Source: Gammaproteobacteria bacterium
GTDB lineage: Bacteria > Pseudomonadota > Gammaproteobacteria > Ga0077536
Assembly (NCBI GenBank): GCA_021773835.1
Contig: JAJFJQ010000028.1
Location: 496,001-560,000, forward strand
DNA length: 64,000 bases
Direction of reading: 5' to 3'
Shown: piece by piece, positions 7,250 to 14,817 of the stretch
How positions within the stretch are numbered: position 1 is the stretch's first letter
How the letters are laid out: the number at the start of each line of letters is the position of its first letter
Notes under the pieces: model-generated
Told to the model about the DNA's origin: nothing
Seen by the model: the letters and a program-made list of their open reading frames with translations, nothing else
Database searches by the model: none
Made by a program: the position numbers and the translations under genes

Positions 7250-10138
7250 GTGGACTCGGCATTTACTGCTGGTCAACGTTGGATCAGTAATACCGAGTCG
7301 GAACTCGGTCTCGGCATTGTCGTCGAATACGCCGATCGACGAGTAACTTTAAGTTTCCCAGCTGCAGGCGAGCGGCGCGTTTATGCGAGCGACAATGCGC
7401 CGCTAAGCCGCGTGATGTATGAAGTCGGCGAAACAATTAGAAGCGCGGACGGTGTTGCGCTCCGGGTCACCGAGCGCCACGAGGCCAACGGTTGCTACAT
7501 CTATGGCGGCACCGCTGAAGACGGTAGCGAGGGGATCCTGCCGGAGCTCGACCTCGATAGTTTCGTTCAGTTTAGTCGACCGCTCGATCGCCTCTTCGCC
7601 GGCCAGATCGACAAGAACAATAGCTTTCTTTTGCGCGCCGAATCGCTGCGTCTACAACACCGACACCAACAATCACAGGCTTACGGCCTCGTCGGCCCTC
7701 GGGTGCAGTTGTTACCTCATCAATTTTATATCGCAAACCAAGTCGCAGCGCGTCACCACCCACGAGTCTTATTGGCCGATGAGGTTGGTCTCGGAAAAAC
7801 CATAGAAGCGGGCTTGATCTTGCACCAACGGCTGATGAGTGGTCGCGCCGACCGCGTGTTGATTGTGGTCCCCGATAGCCTGATCCATCAATGGTTAGTA
7901 GAGATGTTGAGGCGCTTCAACCTGCACTTCACCATCCTCGATGAAGAGACCTGCGTCGCGATCGAAGAGCGCGATGAGGACGCAGAAGAAGACATCGACG
8001 CCGAGTTTGAGAACCCCTTTGACAGCGCCCAACTCATTTTGATTGGGCTGTCGCTATTGGTTGAACACCCAGAGCGCCAGGCGCAGGCCTTGGCCTCACA
8101 ATGGGATTTGATGGTTGTCGATGAAGCCCATCATTTAAGTTGGAATGAGCAACAAGTTAGCCCAGCCTATCGCGCAATGGAGGCGCTCTCACAGGCGGCA
8201 TCGGGACTCGTGTTGATCACCGCGACGCCGGAGCAACTCGGGGTCGAGGGACACTTCGCCCGGCTACGCCTACTCGATCCGGATCGTTATCACGACTTAC
8301 ATGAATTTCGTGCCGAGGAAGACAATTACCGACCGATAGCAGAGCTCGTCGGAGAATTACAAGATACTGCAGCGATCGAATCAATTCCCAACGATGCGGT
8401 TCTACAGCGTTCTCTCGGTGAGTACCTAGGGCCGGCTAAGGTCGACGAAATTAGCACGGCGGATCTGCCGCATAGAAAGGTGTTAATTTCCGAAGCGATT
8501 AAAAACCTTCTCGATCGTCATGGCACTGGTCGCGTCTTGTATCGCAATTGCCGCGACACGGTACAAGGTTTCCCCGAGCGTAAAGTTTTTCCCTATCCGC
8601 TCGTAGCCCCGGCCGAATATTTGGCCAGAAGTGTCAATACAGCACCCGCTGATCTGCTTAACCCAGAGGTCTTGCTGGGAGAAGCATGGCTCACGCTTGA
8701 CCCGAGAGTCGAATGGCTGGACGCATGGTTGCACGAGCGTCGTGAACAAAAAACCTTGGTGATATGCGCTCAAGCAGCAACAGCGATCGCTTTGGAAGAG
8801 CACCTAAGAGTGCGACGCGGGATCCGAACGGCCGTGTTCCATGAAGGACTAAACCTGGTTGCCCGGGACCGAGCTGCCGCCTACTTTGCCGACGAACAAG
8901 AAAACGCAGAAGCACTCGTGTGTTCCGAAATTGGCAGCGAGGGACGAAATTTTCAATTTGCCCATAATTTAGTGTTGTTCGATATTCCGCTGAATCCTGA
9001 CCTCCTGGAACAACGGATCGGGCGCCTGGATCGTATCGGCCAACGGAATATTGTGCAGATACACGTGCCCTACTATGTAGCCAGCGCCGCCGAGGTGCTT
9101 TTCAAGTGGTACGACGAAGGCCTAGACGCGTTTGAGGAGGTCTTTTCTGCCGGTCGAGTGTTGGCTGAGCAATTTGGAGACGGGTTGAGATCTGCTATTA
9201 GCGATCCGTCGAATGAAGCTGCTCGCGATGCGCTCATCCAGGTTACCCGCGAACAAGCGGCGCTAACGCGTGAAGCGCTGCGCCATGGCCGTGACCGGCT
9301 GCTCGAACTCAATTCTTTTGACGAAGCCGAGGCATCCGAGATCATCGAAGCGGTGGCGGAGTCCAGCCGGAAACTCGAACTAGCAGACTACATGGATGGC
9401 GTGTTCGACTTTTTCGGCGTCGAACAGCAAACACATGGGTCGCTCAGCGTCATCGTGCATCCTGGGGATCATATGCTGTGCCACAATTTCCCCGGTCTCC
9501 CGGAGGGTGGGGTAACCGGAACCTATGACCGTGCCGAGGCCCTATCAAAGGAAGACATGCACTTTCTGACCTGGGAGCACCCTATGGTGACCGGTGCCAT
9601 GGACATGATGCTCTCCGGAGAATTTGGCAATGCAACCCTGTGCGCGCTGAAGGCGCCGTTTTTGAAGCCCGGGACGCTATACCTCGAAGCGATCTTCGTT
9701 GTGAGCTGTGCTGCGCCACGCTATCTGCAGCTGCCACGCTACATTCCACAGGCGACGATCCGCGTGGTAATTGATAGGGAACATAAGGATCTTACCAATG
9801 TGTTGACTCAGGAACGGATCAACGCGGTAGTCGAACCGATTAAAAAACGAGTCGCACACGAAGTTGCAAAGCATGCTCGGTCTGAGATCAATGCCATGGC
9901 CAATCGTGCAACCGAGATCGCGGAGACCCAACTTGTTCCGCTAGTCGATATTGCGCGCCACGACATTGATGCGGAGCAACGCGCGGAACTCGAACGGCTG
10001 CAAGCATTAGCAGCCGTCAATCCGAACATACGGACCGAGGAAATTGAATTTCGAAAGGACTTTTCAGCCGAACTGGTTGCACACATTGAGCACGCGCAGT
10101 TGCGGTTGGATGCGGTTCGCGTTGGGCTGGCTACATAA
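7250..10138 (+). CDS. rapA: RNA polymerase-associated ATPase RapA
   Basis: SWI2/SNF2-type ATPase that binds RNA polymerase and recycles it after termination. The 962-residue protein follows E. coli RapA closely end to end: FTAGQRWISNTESELGLG (Tudor-like N-terminal domain), RVLLADEVGLGKTIEAG (Walker A, near residue 175), VVDEAHHL (DEAH box), LLITATPEQLGVEGHFARLR, SEIGSEGRNFQFAHN and PDLLEQRIGRLDRIGQ (helicase motifs IV-VI), and AVNPNIRTEEIEF near the end. The start is GTG 7250, directly after an in-frame TTG. It stands alone. RapA is largely confined to Gammaproteobacteria, which helps place the organism. Confidence 0.97.
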   Translation: MDSAFTAGQRWISNTESELGLGIVVEYADRRVTLSFPAAGERRVYASDNAPLSRVMYEVGETIRSADGVALRVTERHEANGCYIYGGTAEDGSEGILPELDLDSFVQFSRPLDRLFAGQIDKNNSFLLRAESLRLQHRHQQSQAYGLVGPRVQLLPHQFYIANQVAARHHPRVLLADEVGLGKTIEAGLILHQRLMSGRADRVLIVVPDSLIHQWLVEMLRRFNLHFTILDEETCVAIEERDEDAEEDIDAEFENPFDSAQLILIGLSLLVEHPERQAQALASQWDLMVVDEAHHLSWNEQQVSPAYRAMEALSQAASGLVLITATPEQLGVEGHFARLRLLDPDRYHDLHEFRAEEDNYRPIAELVGELQDTAAIESIPNDAVLQRSLGEYLGPAKVDEISTADLPHRKVLISEAIKNLLDRHGTGRVLYRNCRDTVQGFPERKVFPYPLVAPAEYLARSVNTAPADLLNPEVLLGEAWLTLDPRVEWLDAWLHERREQKTLVICAQAATAIALEEHLRVRRGIRTAVFHEGLNLVARDRAAAYFADEQENAEALVCSEIGSEGRNFQFAHNLVLFDIPLNPDLLEQRIGRLDRIGQRNIVQIHVPYYVASAAEVLFKWYDEGLDAFEEVFSAGRVLAEQFGDGLRSAISDPSNEAARDALIQVTREQAALTREALRHGRDRLLELNSFDEAEASEIIEAVAESSRKLELADYMDGVFDFFGVEQQTHGSLSVIVHPGDHMLCHNFPGLPEGGVTGTYDRAEALSKEDMHFLTWEHPMVTGAMDMMLSGEFGNATLCALKAPFLKPGTLYLEAIFVVSCAAPRYLQLPRYIPQATIRVVIDREHKDLTNVLTQERINAVVEPIKKRVAHEVAKHARSEINAMANRATEIAETQLVPLVDIARHDIDAEQRAELERLQALAAVNPNIRTEEIEFRKDFSAELVAHIEHAQLRLDAVRVGLAT

Positions 10139-10153
10139 GCTGCCTGCCTCGCC

Positions 10154-10474
10154 TTAGTTTTGCTCAAGCACAGTTGCCGGAGCGCTTGAAGTGTTGTTCG
10201 AGCCCGTGGCTGCCTCGCCGTCCGCAAGTTCGACCGCTCGTTTATCTTTATACTCGCGATAAGTTTCTCGTTGTCCGCCCAATGCTTGTGGGTCGCAGCG
10301 TTCTCGATGTGTGCGCGCATCGCCTTCGAAGTGGGATCGATCGCAGTCATATTGTTTCGCCGTTTCAAACATCGATTCCAATAGCTGATCTTTGGAACAC
10401 CCGACGGCGGATAGTGAAATCGCTACGGCAATAATCATCGCGGCGATTATTCTGACGCTCTGTATCAACATCAT
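10154..10474 (-). CDS. Small putative lipoprotein
   Basis: Unrecognised 106-residue protein with a lipoprotein signal peptide: a hydrophobic helix RIIAAMIIAVAISLSAVGC with the lipobox Cys at residue 26. The mature part is hydrophilic and charged (KQYDCDRSHFEGDARTHRERC) with two further cysteines and a low-complexity Ser/Thr/Ala C-terminus. I chose ATG 10474 because GAGGAAG lies 6 nt before it; the longer frame to 10606 lacks a ribosome site. It converges with rapA 15 nt away. It is the last gene of the minus-strand accessory block. Function unknown. Confidence 0.65.
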   Translation of the reverse strand: MMLIQSVRIIAAMIIAVAISLSAVGCSKDQLLESMFETAKQYDCDRSHFEGDARTHRERCDPQALGGQRETYREYKDKRAVELADGEAATGSNNTSSAPATVLEQN

Positions 10475-10634
10475 TTGCTTCCTCGCTTCACAATAGTTTA
10501 TCGCAATGAGATTTGAGTTATCCAACTTGGTGTGGTGTGAGAAAAGTGATTCTGCATTTGGCAGCCGTTTTGTGTCGACATTCTGCGGTAACAGCGTGCT
10601 AGCCATCCGTCAGAACGCCCCGTCCTTCACCGAT

Positions 10635-10976
10635 TTAGCGGCCCTTGCTTGCCGCTTCAGTATCGAGGCGATCCAAGGCACGTCGGTTCAGAACTAAAAA
10701 CACCGTTCCCCACACAGCCACGGATACAAAGATGATAATTGATATCACGACAGGATCGCCGTAAGCAAAATTGAATCTATCGACTAATACGTAGTTTAAA
10801 CCCAGTGCGGTAAATACAGTCGCGGCGAAGATATCCGACCACAGTAACCAGTATCGTCTCGTGGTACAGAATTTAAACGTAGTGGAACAGTGCGGGCAAT
10901 TATGTTTGCCAGAAATGGACTTCAAATACCGTGACCAGCTTAGCTCCACCAGCGATTTGCAAGTCGGGCAAATCAT
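10635..10976 (-). CDS. Small zinc-ribbon membrane protein
   Basis: Unrecognised 113-residue protein. The N-terminus carries a CPTC...CPHC pair (residues 3-6 and 27-30) that should form a treble-clef or zinc-ribbon site. Two membrane helices follow (about 44-62 and 75-95), then a short basic tail. The family resembles the many small 'zinc ribbon plus two helices' proteins found in accessory DNA; no function is known. It is A+T-rich relative to rapA and sits in the minus-strand block. A hairpin (10991-11010) lies 15 nt upstream of its start. Confidence 0.6.
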   Translation of the reverse strand: MICPTCKSLVELSWSRYLKSISGKHNCPHCSTTFKFCTTRRYWLLWSDIFAATVFTALGLNYVLVDRFNFAYGDPVVISIIIFVSVAVWGTVFLVLNRRALDRLDTEAASKGR

Positions 10977-10990
10977 ACGAGGTTAGGTCG

Positions 10991-11010
10991 CCGCGACTGC
11001 ATCGTCGCGG
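10991..11010. repeat. Perfect 7-bp inverted repeat
   Basis: CCGCGAC, a 6-nt loop and GTCGCGG, between the MAPEG-like gene and the zinc-ribbon gene. A GTTAGGT heptamer (10982-10988) lies next to it. There is no T-run, so it is not a standard terminator on either strand; it might be an attenuating hairpin or part of a decayed recombination site. Confidence 0.4.
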
Positions 11011-11147
11011 TTCGTGTGCGGCGGGTTGAAGCCAAAAATCCCAAGTTTCATATTAGTGATCAGCCAGAATTTCGCCTATCGTTGACTGACCGCGGTTCGT
11101 GGCCAGTTACAGTGGGTTCCGTAACGCGGAGATAGCTTCTCGGCGAA

Positions 11148-11582
11148 TTATAAATTCATCCCCGAGCCATCCAAACTCAAATACGAGCGCACCCAAATTA
11201 TTACCAAAACAACATTGCTGGTGGCGAAGATAAGTAGTCTATGGACCACATTGTTGTACGTAAGATGAACCAAACTATGCAGAATTCTGCAACCGACATA
11301 TGCCCAAGCTAAGTAAAGCGTTAAATGGTTCGTCCCCTGCGTTACGTACAGCATTAGGCATGCGACGTAAAACAGAAGTGGCAGTTCTAAAAGATTCATG
11401 TAGTTCCGGTTCGGAATGCTCACGACACCCGGGACATTGTCCGACTCCCCAAGCTTGAAATCGTCGACTACGACTTCCTTTCGGAATGCTGCTTTGAAGC
11501 GCTGATACGGGATCAGCAGCAAAACAAGTAGGGTCCATCCGGCAAGAGCCGTCATTGGATATAGTGTTAACGTTTGATCCAT
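11148..11582 (-). CDS. MAPEG family membrane protein
   Basis: Integral membrane protein of 144 residues, four helices, MAPEG fold (membrane-associated proteins in eicosanoid and glutathione metabolism). Seen: a first helix ALAGWTLLVLLLIPYQRF, then the family segment RNYMNLLELPLLFYVACLMLYV (N..E..P.F), and WAYVGCRILHSLVHLTYNNV (R..HS..H). Bacterial members are mostly uncharacterised, some with glutathione transferase activity. ATG 11582 is preceded by AGAGGAT; the longer frame to 11681 would overlap the next gene and lacks such a site. In the cassette-like block; function beyond the family is unknown. Confidence 0.82.
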   Translation of the reverse strand: MDQTLTLYPMTALAGWTLLVLLLIPYQRFKAAFRKEVVVDDFKLGESDNVPGVVSIPNRNYMNLLELPLLFYVACLMLYVTQGTNHLTLYLAWAYVGCRILHSLVHLTYNNVVHRLLIFATSNVVLVIIWVRSYLSLDGSGMNL

Positions 11583-11620
11583 CCGAACGATCCTCTGGTT
11601 TCGATGCTTGTAGTGGTCCG

Positions 11621-11983
11621 TTACACGTCGGCAACTATTTGTCGCCCCGTTGTTTCGACCTTGTCTAGCGACGTATCCCAATTCGCAAGCTCAGATCGGT
11701 CGATCTCTTCAGCGGAGGCATCTCGTAGAAGCTCCTTCAGATCGGTTCTTAGTTTTTCGATCGCCCAACCGAACGGGTCTGCATGCACGATCGGAACTAA
11801 TGGGTTTTTTCGGTAAGAGAAAGCGGTGTGATAGTGGGGTTTGTTTTCGAAACAATCGAACCGCAATATCTCCTCTATGCTTCCATCTACCGGTCCGAAC
11901 ACATGTATTGAGAGTCCACGGTCCGTTTCCAGATCTCGGAACTCTAGGGAGATTTTGAGTCTTCCGATGTCGTAGTTGTGCAT
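11621..11983 (-). CDS. Hypothetical protein
   Basis: Unrecognised 120-residue soluble acidic protein with no signal peptide or membrane helix. It begins MHNYDIGRLKISLEFRDLET and has an antiparallel-strand look (ISLEFRD, LSIHVFGPV, ILRFDCFE) followed by two helices (WAIEKLRTDLKELLRDASA). Shine-Dalgarno AAGGAG lies 10 nt before the ATG. The stop TAA overlaps a plus-strand GTTA, as is common where a cassette gene runs into its recombination site, but the heptamer (GTGTAAC) is off consensus. Function unknown. Confidence 0.6.
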   Translation of the reverse strand: MHNYDIGRLKISLEFRDLETDRGLSIHVFGPVDGSIEEILRFDCFENKPHYHTAFSYRKNPLVPIVHADPFGWAIEKLRTDLKELLRDASAEEIDRSELANWDTSLDKVETTGRQIVADV

Positions 11984-12031
11984 TAGCTACGCTCCTTTCG
12001 CTGTTTACGTTTACGAAGCGGCCGTTAACAG

Positions 12032-12075
12032 TAACGTCTGGCATGGAATCGAATGAAGTATTCGATCGAGAGTTA
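12032..12075. repeat. Imperfect stem-loop; possible decayed attC
   Basis: Between genes 11621 and 12105. GTAAC (12032) pairs with GTTAC (12071-12075), and ATCGAAT-gaagt-ATTCGAT (12048-12066) forms a perfect inner stem. The AAC/GTT ends and the nested arms resemble a short attC site, but the outer heptamers do not match RYYYAAC/GTTRRRY, so this is a weak candidate only. Confidence 0.3.
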
Positions 12076-12104
12076 CCGTCCTCAAGTCGATAGCTTTCGT
12101 ACCA

Positions 12105-12551
12105 CTAGACCTTCTGTACCCGCATCACCGGATGCCGATGTGCAATTTTTTCATATTCTTCCTCTCGGCTTCCAGGTTGCACCGCAAAAAAGCGCTGTAC
12201 TGTCTTGTTGTAACGTGACAGATACACACGCAAAACGTCAATTTTCTGAGGTCCCTCTATTTCATCAACGCGATATAGCGCGTTGTCAGCTCCTCGCTTT
12301 AACCATAGCTCACCGCTACTTCTAATGTTATGTATCCACTGCGTTTCGCCTCTCGGTGAGACCAAAAAGGTTTCTCCGTCGATATAAGTCAGATTGACGG
12401 GTGTCGAATAGCGTTTACCAGTTTTCCGGCCAAGGGCCGAGAGCTGGTAATTATGGCTTAGCCCGATCCCGCGCCCTGCGAAAAAACCGAAAACTTTATT
12501 GAACCAGCGTTCGGCTATTGTCGGTGTAACGATTTCTGGATCCTTTGACAT
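12105..12551 (-). CDS. Deazaflavin-dependent nitroreductase (DDN) family protein
   Basis: Split beta-barrel protein of 148 residues from the F420/flavin-binding DDN family. The signature is visible: LSALGRKTGKRYSTPVNLTYIDGETFLVSPRGETQWIHNIRSSGELWLKRG (G..SG..R..P......G....S.G.....W..N). Classical members use coenzyme F420, but many proteobacterial relatives occur in genomes not known to make it, so the cofactor is uncertain. It begins 2 nt after the stop of the upstream gene (12554), with GAGG before the ATG, so the two are probably co-translated and may travel as one cassette. Confidence 0.82.
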   Translation of the reverse strand: MSKDPEIVTPTIAERWFNKVFGFFAGRGIGLSHNYQLSALGRKTGKRYSTPVNLTYIDGETFLVSPRGETQWIHNIRSSGELWLKRGADNALYRVDEIEGPQKIDVLRVYLSRYNKTVQRFFAVQPGSREEEYEKIAHRHPVMRVQKV

Positions 12552-12553
12552 AG

Positions 12554-12967
12554 TTAATCAACCTCATCGTCCATCCATCCTTTGAAAGGCACCCATCGCA
12601 AATATCTGTCAGTTGAACCGTCCGGTTGAAGCCGTAGAAATCTCCTGCCTTCTTTCCGGTAGAAATCGCCACATTTGCATTGTGATTCATATTCCCCGTT
12701 CCTATGGCGTACGTACTTGTAGTCGGAATCAATGCACTTACCATTTCTACAACGAGGTCGCCTCGGGATCCCTCCCCAAAAAAAGTTCTCTAGATAAGAT
12801 AATGCATTCAATGCCGTTGGCGGGAGTACTCCGGCAAGTACGACCCCAATAACCAACCCGCCCCATGAAAACATGTCGTAGCCCCAAGACGCAGCGAACC
12901 ATATCGACGTTGCCCAAGCCAGGACTACTAGTAGTTCAATCAGTGTCGCGCCTCGTATGCGACTCAT
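12554..12967 (-). CDS. Hypothetical membrane protein with Cys cluster
   Basis: Unrecognised 137-residue protein. Two hydrophobic helices (LIELLVVLAWATSIWFAAS, then GGLVIGVVLAGVLPPTAL) are followed by a basic soluble tail with CRNGKC and QCKCG, a possible metal site. A GTG at 13012 would extend it, but that falls inside the attC-like site; ATG 12967 lies 11 nt after the site's outer GTTAGGC heptamer, the spacing expected of a cassette gene, so I chose it. No strong Shine-Dalgarno is visible. Paired with the DDN gene downstream. Confidence 0.6.
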   Translation of the reverse strand: MSRIRGATLIELLVVLAWATSIWFAASWGYDMFSWGGLVIGVVLAGVLPPTALNALSYLENFFWGGIPRRPRCRNGKCIDSDYKYVRHRNGEYESQCKCGDFYRKEGRRFLRLQPDGSTDRYLRWVPFKGWMDDEVD

Positions 12968-12978
12968 GAAATTATGCA

Positions 12979-13089
12979 GCCTAACGTCGAGTTGAGTCGC
13001 ACGTGACAGCACAATTTAGTGGAGTGACAGTCTTCATGGGCGGAAGAAAAGTCCGCTGCAACGCGCCAGACTCCAAGCGCTGGTTAGGT
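12979..13089 (-). repeat. attC-like recombination site (integron cassette)
   Basis: 111-nt imperfect palindrome between two minus-strand genes. On the minus strand it opens with ACCTAAC (RYYYAAC) and closes with GTTAGGC (GTTRRRY). Inside these, TTGGAGTC in one arm pairs with TTGAGTC of the other, leaving one unpaired G, as in attC L boxes, and a further hairpin (GCGGA...TCCGC, about 13041-13055) lies in the centre. The TAA stop of gene 13084 falls within the first heptamer and the next gene starts 11 nt after the last one. The arms also resemble known sites such as that of aadA7. Orientation agrees with the genes. Confidence 0.72.
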
Positions 13090-13521
13090 TGAAACCGTAA
13101 GATAGACATAGACGGTAGCGCCGATCGAGCTCAGGACGCTTCGTACTGCATGTAAATGACCCCATTTTTTTTGTAGACCTAGCGTCTCTATTGATGTGCG
13201 ATCGCGATCAGGATCTAGCAGCAGCTTATTCGTTGGCATGATTCCTATAAATGTAAACGGGATAACTAAGAATATTAACAGCGCTCCGACAAGCCACAGT
13301 GATCTCCCCCCGTTTAATGTGACAGCAATGCCAGCAATCGTGGCGACGATGGCTAGAGAGACCTGCATTGTGGTCGCGCGATGGTAGCTGGGTCCGAATA
13401 CCGTCGCAGCCAATTCCGTGCCGCATTCCAATCTCGCGGGGTGCTCCGCAACGTTAATATATATCGCCGCACCTGCAAACATCGAGCATGACAGCGTCGC
13501 AAGTATTTCTAGGATTCCCAT
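13084..13521 (-). CDS. DUF1772-like membrane protein
   Basis: Integral membrane protein of 145 residues with four helices. Seen: first helix with SCSMFAGAAIYINVAEHPARL, helices near 55-72 and 75-98, and a final helix after KKWGHLHAVRSVLSSIGATVYVYL; the 'W..LH..R' segment is typical of DUF1772 (anthrone oxygenase-like) proteins. Catalytic role is unproven for most members. Its stop codon overlaps the attC-like site downstream; upstream only 42 nt separate it from the gene at 13564, with no full site between them. Confidence 0.72.
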   Translation of the reverse strand: MGILEILATLSCSMFAGAAIYINVAEHPARLECGTELAATVFGPSYHRATTMQVSLAIVATIAGIAVTLNGGRSLWLVGALLIFLVIPFTFIGIMPTNKLLLDPDRDRTSIETLGLQKKWGHLHAVRSVLSSIGATVYVYLTVST

Positions 13522-13563
13522 TGCTGCTCTTCCTATTGGTAAGCGATCAGCTCGAGCGATTTG

Positions 13564-14082
13564 TTAAGGCGTATTTTCGTTTGATGATTTACTAATTGTC
13601 GGGATCGTTCCCGATTGATCGATATTCGACATTTGCTCCTCCATATAAGTAACGAACTCTTTCGAGAAGCGACTCTTATCTCTTGACCACCACTCCTTCA
13701 CACCAGGGAGGCTGCTCACATACAGTGGCATCTCATAGGCGAGTTTCTCCCACATGGCTTCGTCCAGTTGCCCATTCAGGTGTTGATGGTAAGCAAAGTC
13801 GAAGTGATTATAGTAGGCGAAAAACCAGGTACTAAATCGAAAGCGCTCTTCGTCTGACATCGCGTCAGGCTCGTAACTTCCTTTCATGGCAATTGCCGCT
13901 AATTCGCCATTGTTAGCAAACATATAATTAGCGTCGGAATTCGCGGCGATTAAATTTTGGGTCGTTTGATATCGCGTCGCTTTTGTATTCTGTCGGATTT
14001 GCACCGCCACGTAACCAAGCGATACCACAACGGCGATTGCGCCAACAATCTCCGCTATCCCTATTACTGCATCCCAGTTCAT
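13564..14082 (-). CDS. MNWD-type small membrane-anchored protein, paralogue 1
   Basis: 172-residue protein of unknown function. One N-terminal helix (AEIVGAIAVVVSLGYVAVQI) is followed by IRQNTKATR and a helical cytoplasmic domain (EERFRFSTWFFAYYNHFDFAYHQHLNGQLDE...WEKL). It is paralogous with the genes at 15671 and 16181: all start MNW(D/E), share ExVGAxAVVxxLxYxxxQxR, and have an acidic-aromatic domain of similar plan. Such proteins are common in marine bacterial genomes without assigned role (recollection, not searched). The gene end overlaps a near-consensus core (CCTTAAC on the minus strand). Confidence 0.72.
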   Translation of the reverse strand: MNWDAVIGIAEIVGAIAVVVSLGYVAVQIRQNTKATRYQTTQNLIAANSDANYMFANNGELAAIAMKGSYEPDAMSDEERFRFSTWFFAYYNHFDFAYHQHLNGQLDEAMWEKLAYEMPLYVSSLPGVKEWWSRDKSRFSKEFVTYMEEQMSNIDQSGTIPTISKSSNENTP

Positions 14083-14349
14083 CGTTCCGTTAGCTGCTGC
14101 ATGTTTCTAAAAACCTAAAAACGGGGTTAAAAACGGGGTCGGAGTAAGTTATGGGGGTCGAATAAGCTGTCCCTAATAACAACGGAGATTAAATTAGAAG
14201 GTAAGGGCTAATTTTAGGACGAATAATGACAAGGACACCGAGTAATTACATCGCGGTTATGCCGTGTCATGCGGTGCAGCGCGCACTCGACACGCAAGCG
14301 GTCGAACCGTTGCGATGAGGTAATTGACTCCGACCCCTTTTTCCTTTTT
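14083..14349. repeat. REP-like inverted-repeat element in a gene gap
   Basis: The gap between genes 13564 and 14350 holds GGGGTCGGAGT (14135-14145) and its exact reverse complement ACTCCGACCCC (14327-14337), each flanked by an A- or T-rich run, with about 180 nt between. A tandem of the 12-mer TAAAAACGGGGT starts near 14116. This layout is like the GGGGTCxGAGTxAATT palindromes that accompany REP-associated transposases or form small non-autonomous elements. No transposase frame lies inside. T-rich tracts outside the right arm (14338-14349) may also help terminate transcripts reading plus. Confidence 0.6.
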
Positions 14350-14817
14350 CTATGCCCCTTTCGCCATTTCTTCCATTTTCTTTAACGTCTCCGGTGACCA
14401 AACTTGGCTCGAGTCTAGCCACCCGTCAAATGCTATTGCGTCGTCCGGAAGTTCAAACCATGGTTGTTTACTTCGCGTGAAAATATGATATGTCGGTGGC
14501 GCCAATGTCGGATCGTTTAGTGTCCCACCCCTAACTGCAATGATCGGAAGTTCCACAAAGTGGTATTTGTTCCAGATGACTGTGGCACATTTCGAGCACG
14601 CATGGGCATCGTATCCAGAACCGCTTGGTGTGGGGTTCGTGACCGTAGATATGTTGCCTTCAATCTCAAAATCTGCTTCTGCGACACCGAGTAATATCAC
14701 GAACGCAGAGCCCGAATATCGTTGGCAATCGGCACAATGACAAGCATGGACAAATAACGGTTGATCTCTAATCTCATAATGGACTTCACCACAAATGCAA
14801 CTACCGATTAACGCCAT
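14350..14817 (-). CDS. GFA (glutathione-dependent formaldehyde-activating) family protein
   Basis: 155-residue zinc protein of the GFA/CENP-V family. Zinc ligands are visible: CIC (residues 7-9), CHCADC (26-31) and HACSKC in the middle, with the family segment G...FVILLG and the WNKYHF / RGGTLND region that follows. Some members add glutathione to formaldehyde, but most are of unknown substrate. AGGAGGAA directly precedes the ATG. The gene is in the accessory block; its 3' side abuts the REP-like element. Confidence 0.88.
   Translation of the reverse strand: MALIGSCICGEVHYEIRDQPLFVHACHCADCQRYSGSAFVILLGVAEADFEIEGNISTVTNPTPSGSGYDAHACSKCATVIWNKYHFVELPIIAVRGGTLNDPTLAPPTYHIFTRSKQPWFELPDDAIAFDGWLDSSQVWSPETLKKMEEMAKGA

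Noticed and set aside
10982-10988. GTTAGGT heptamer next to the zinc-ribbon gene as an attC end
   Set aside because: It is in the wrong orientation relative to the gene start, and no paired arm with a partner heptamer was found. A 7-mer of this degeneracy is expected about once per 512 positions on double-stranded DNA.
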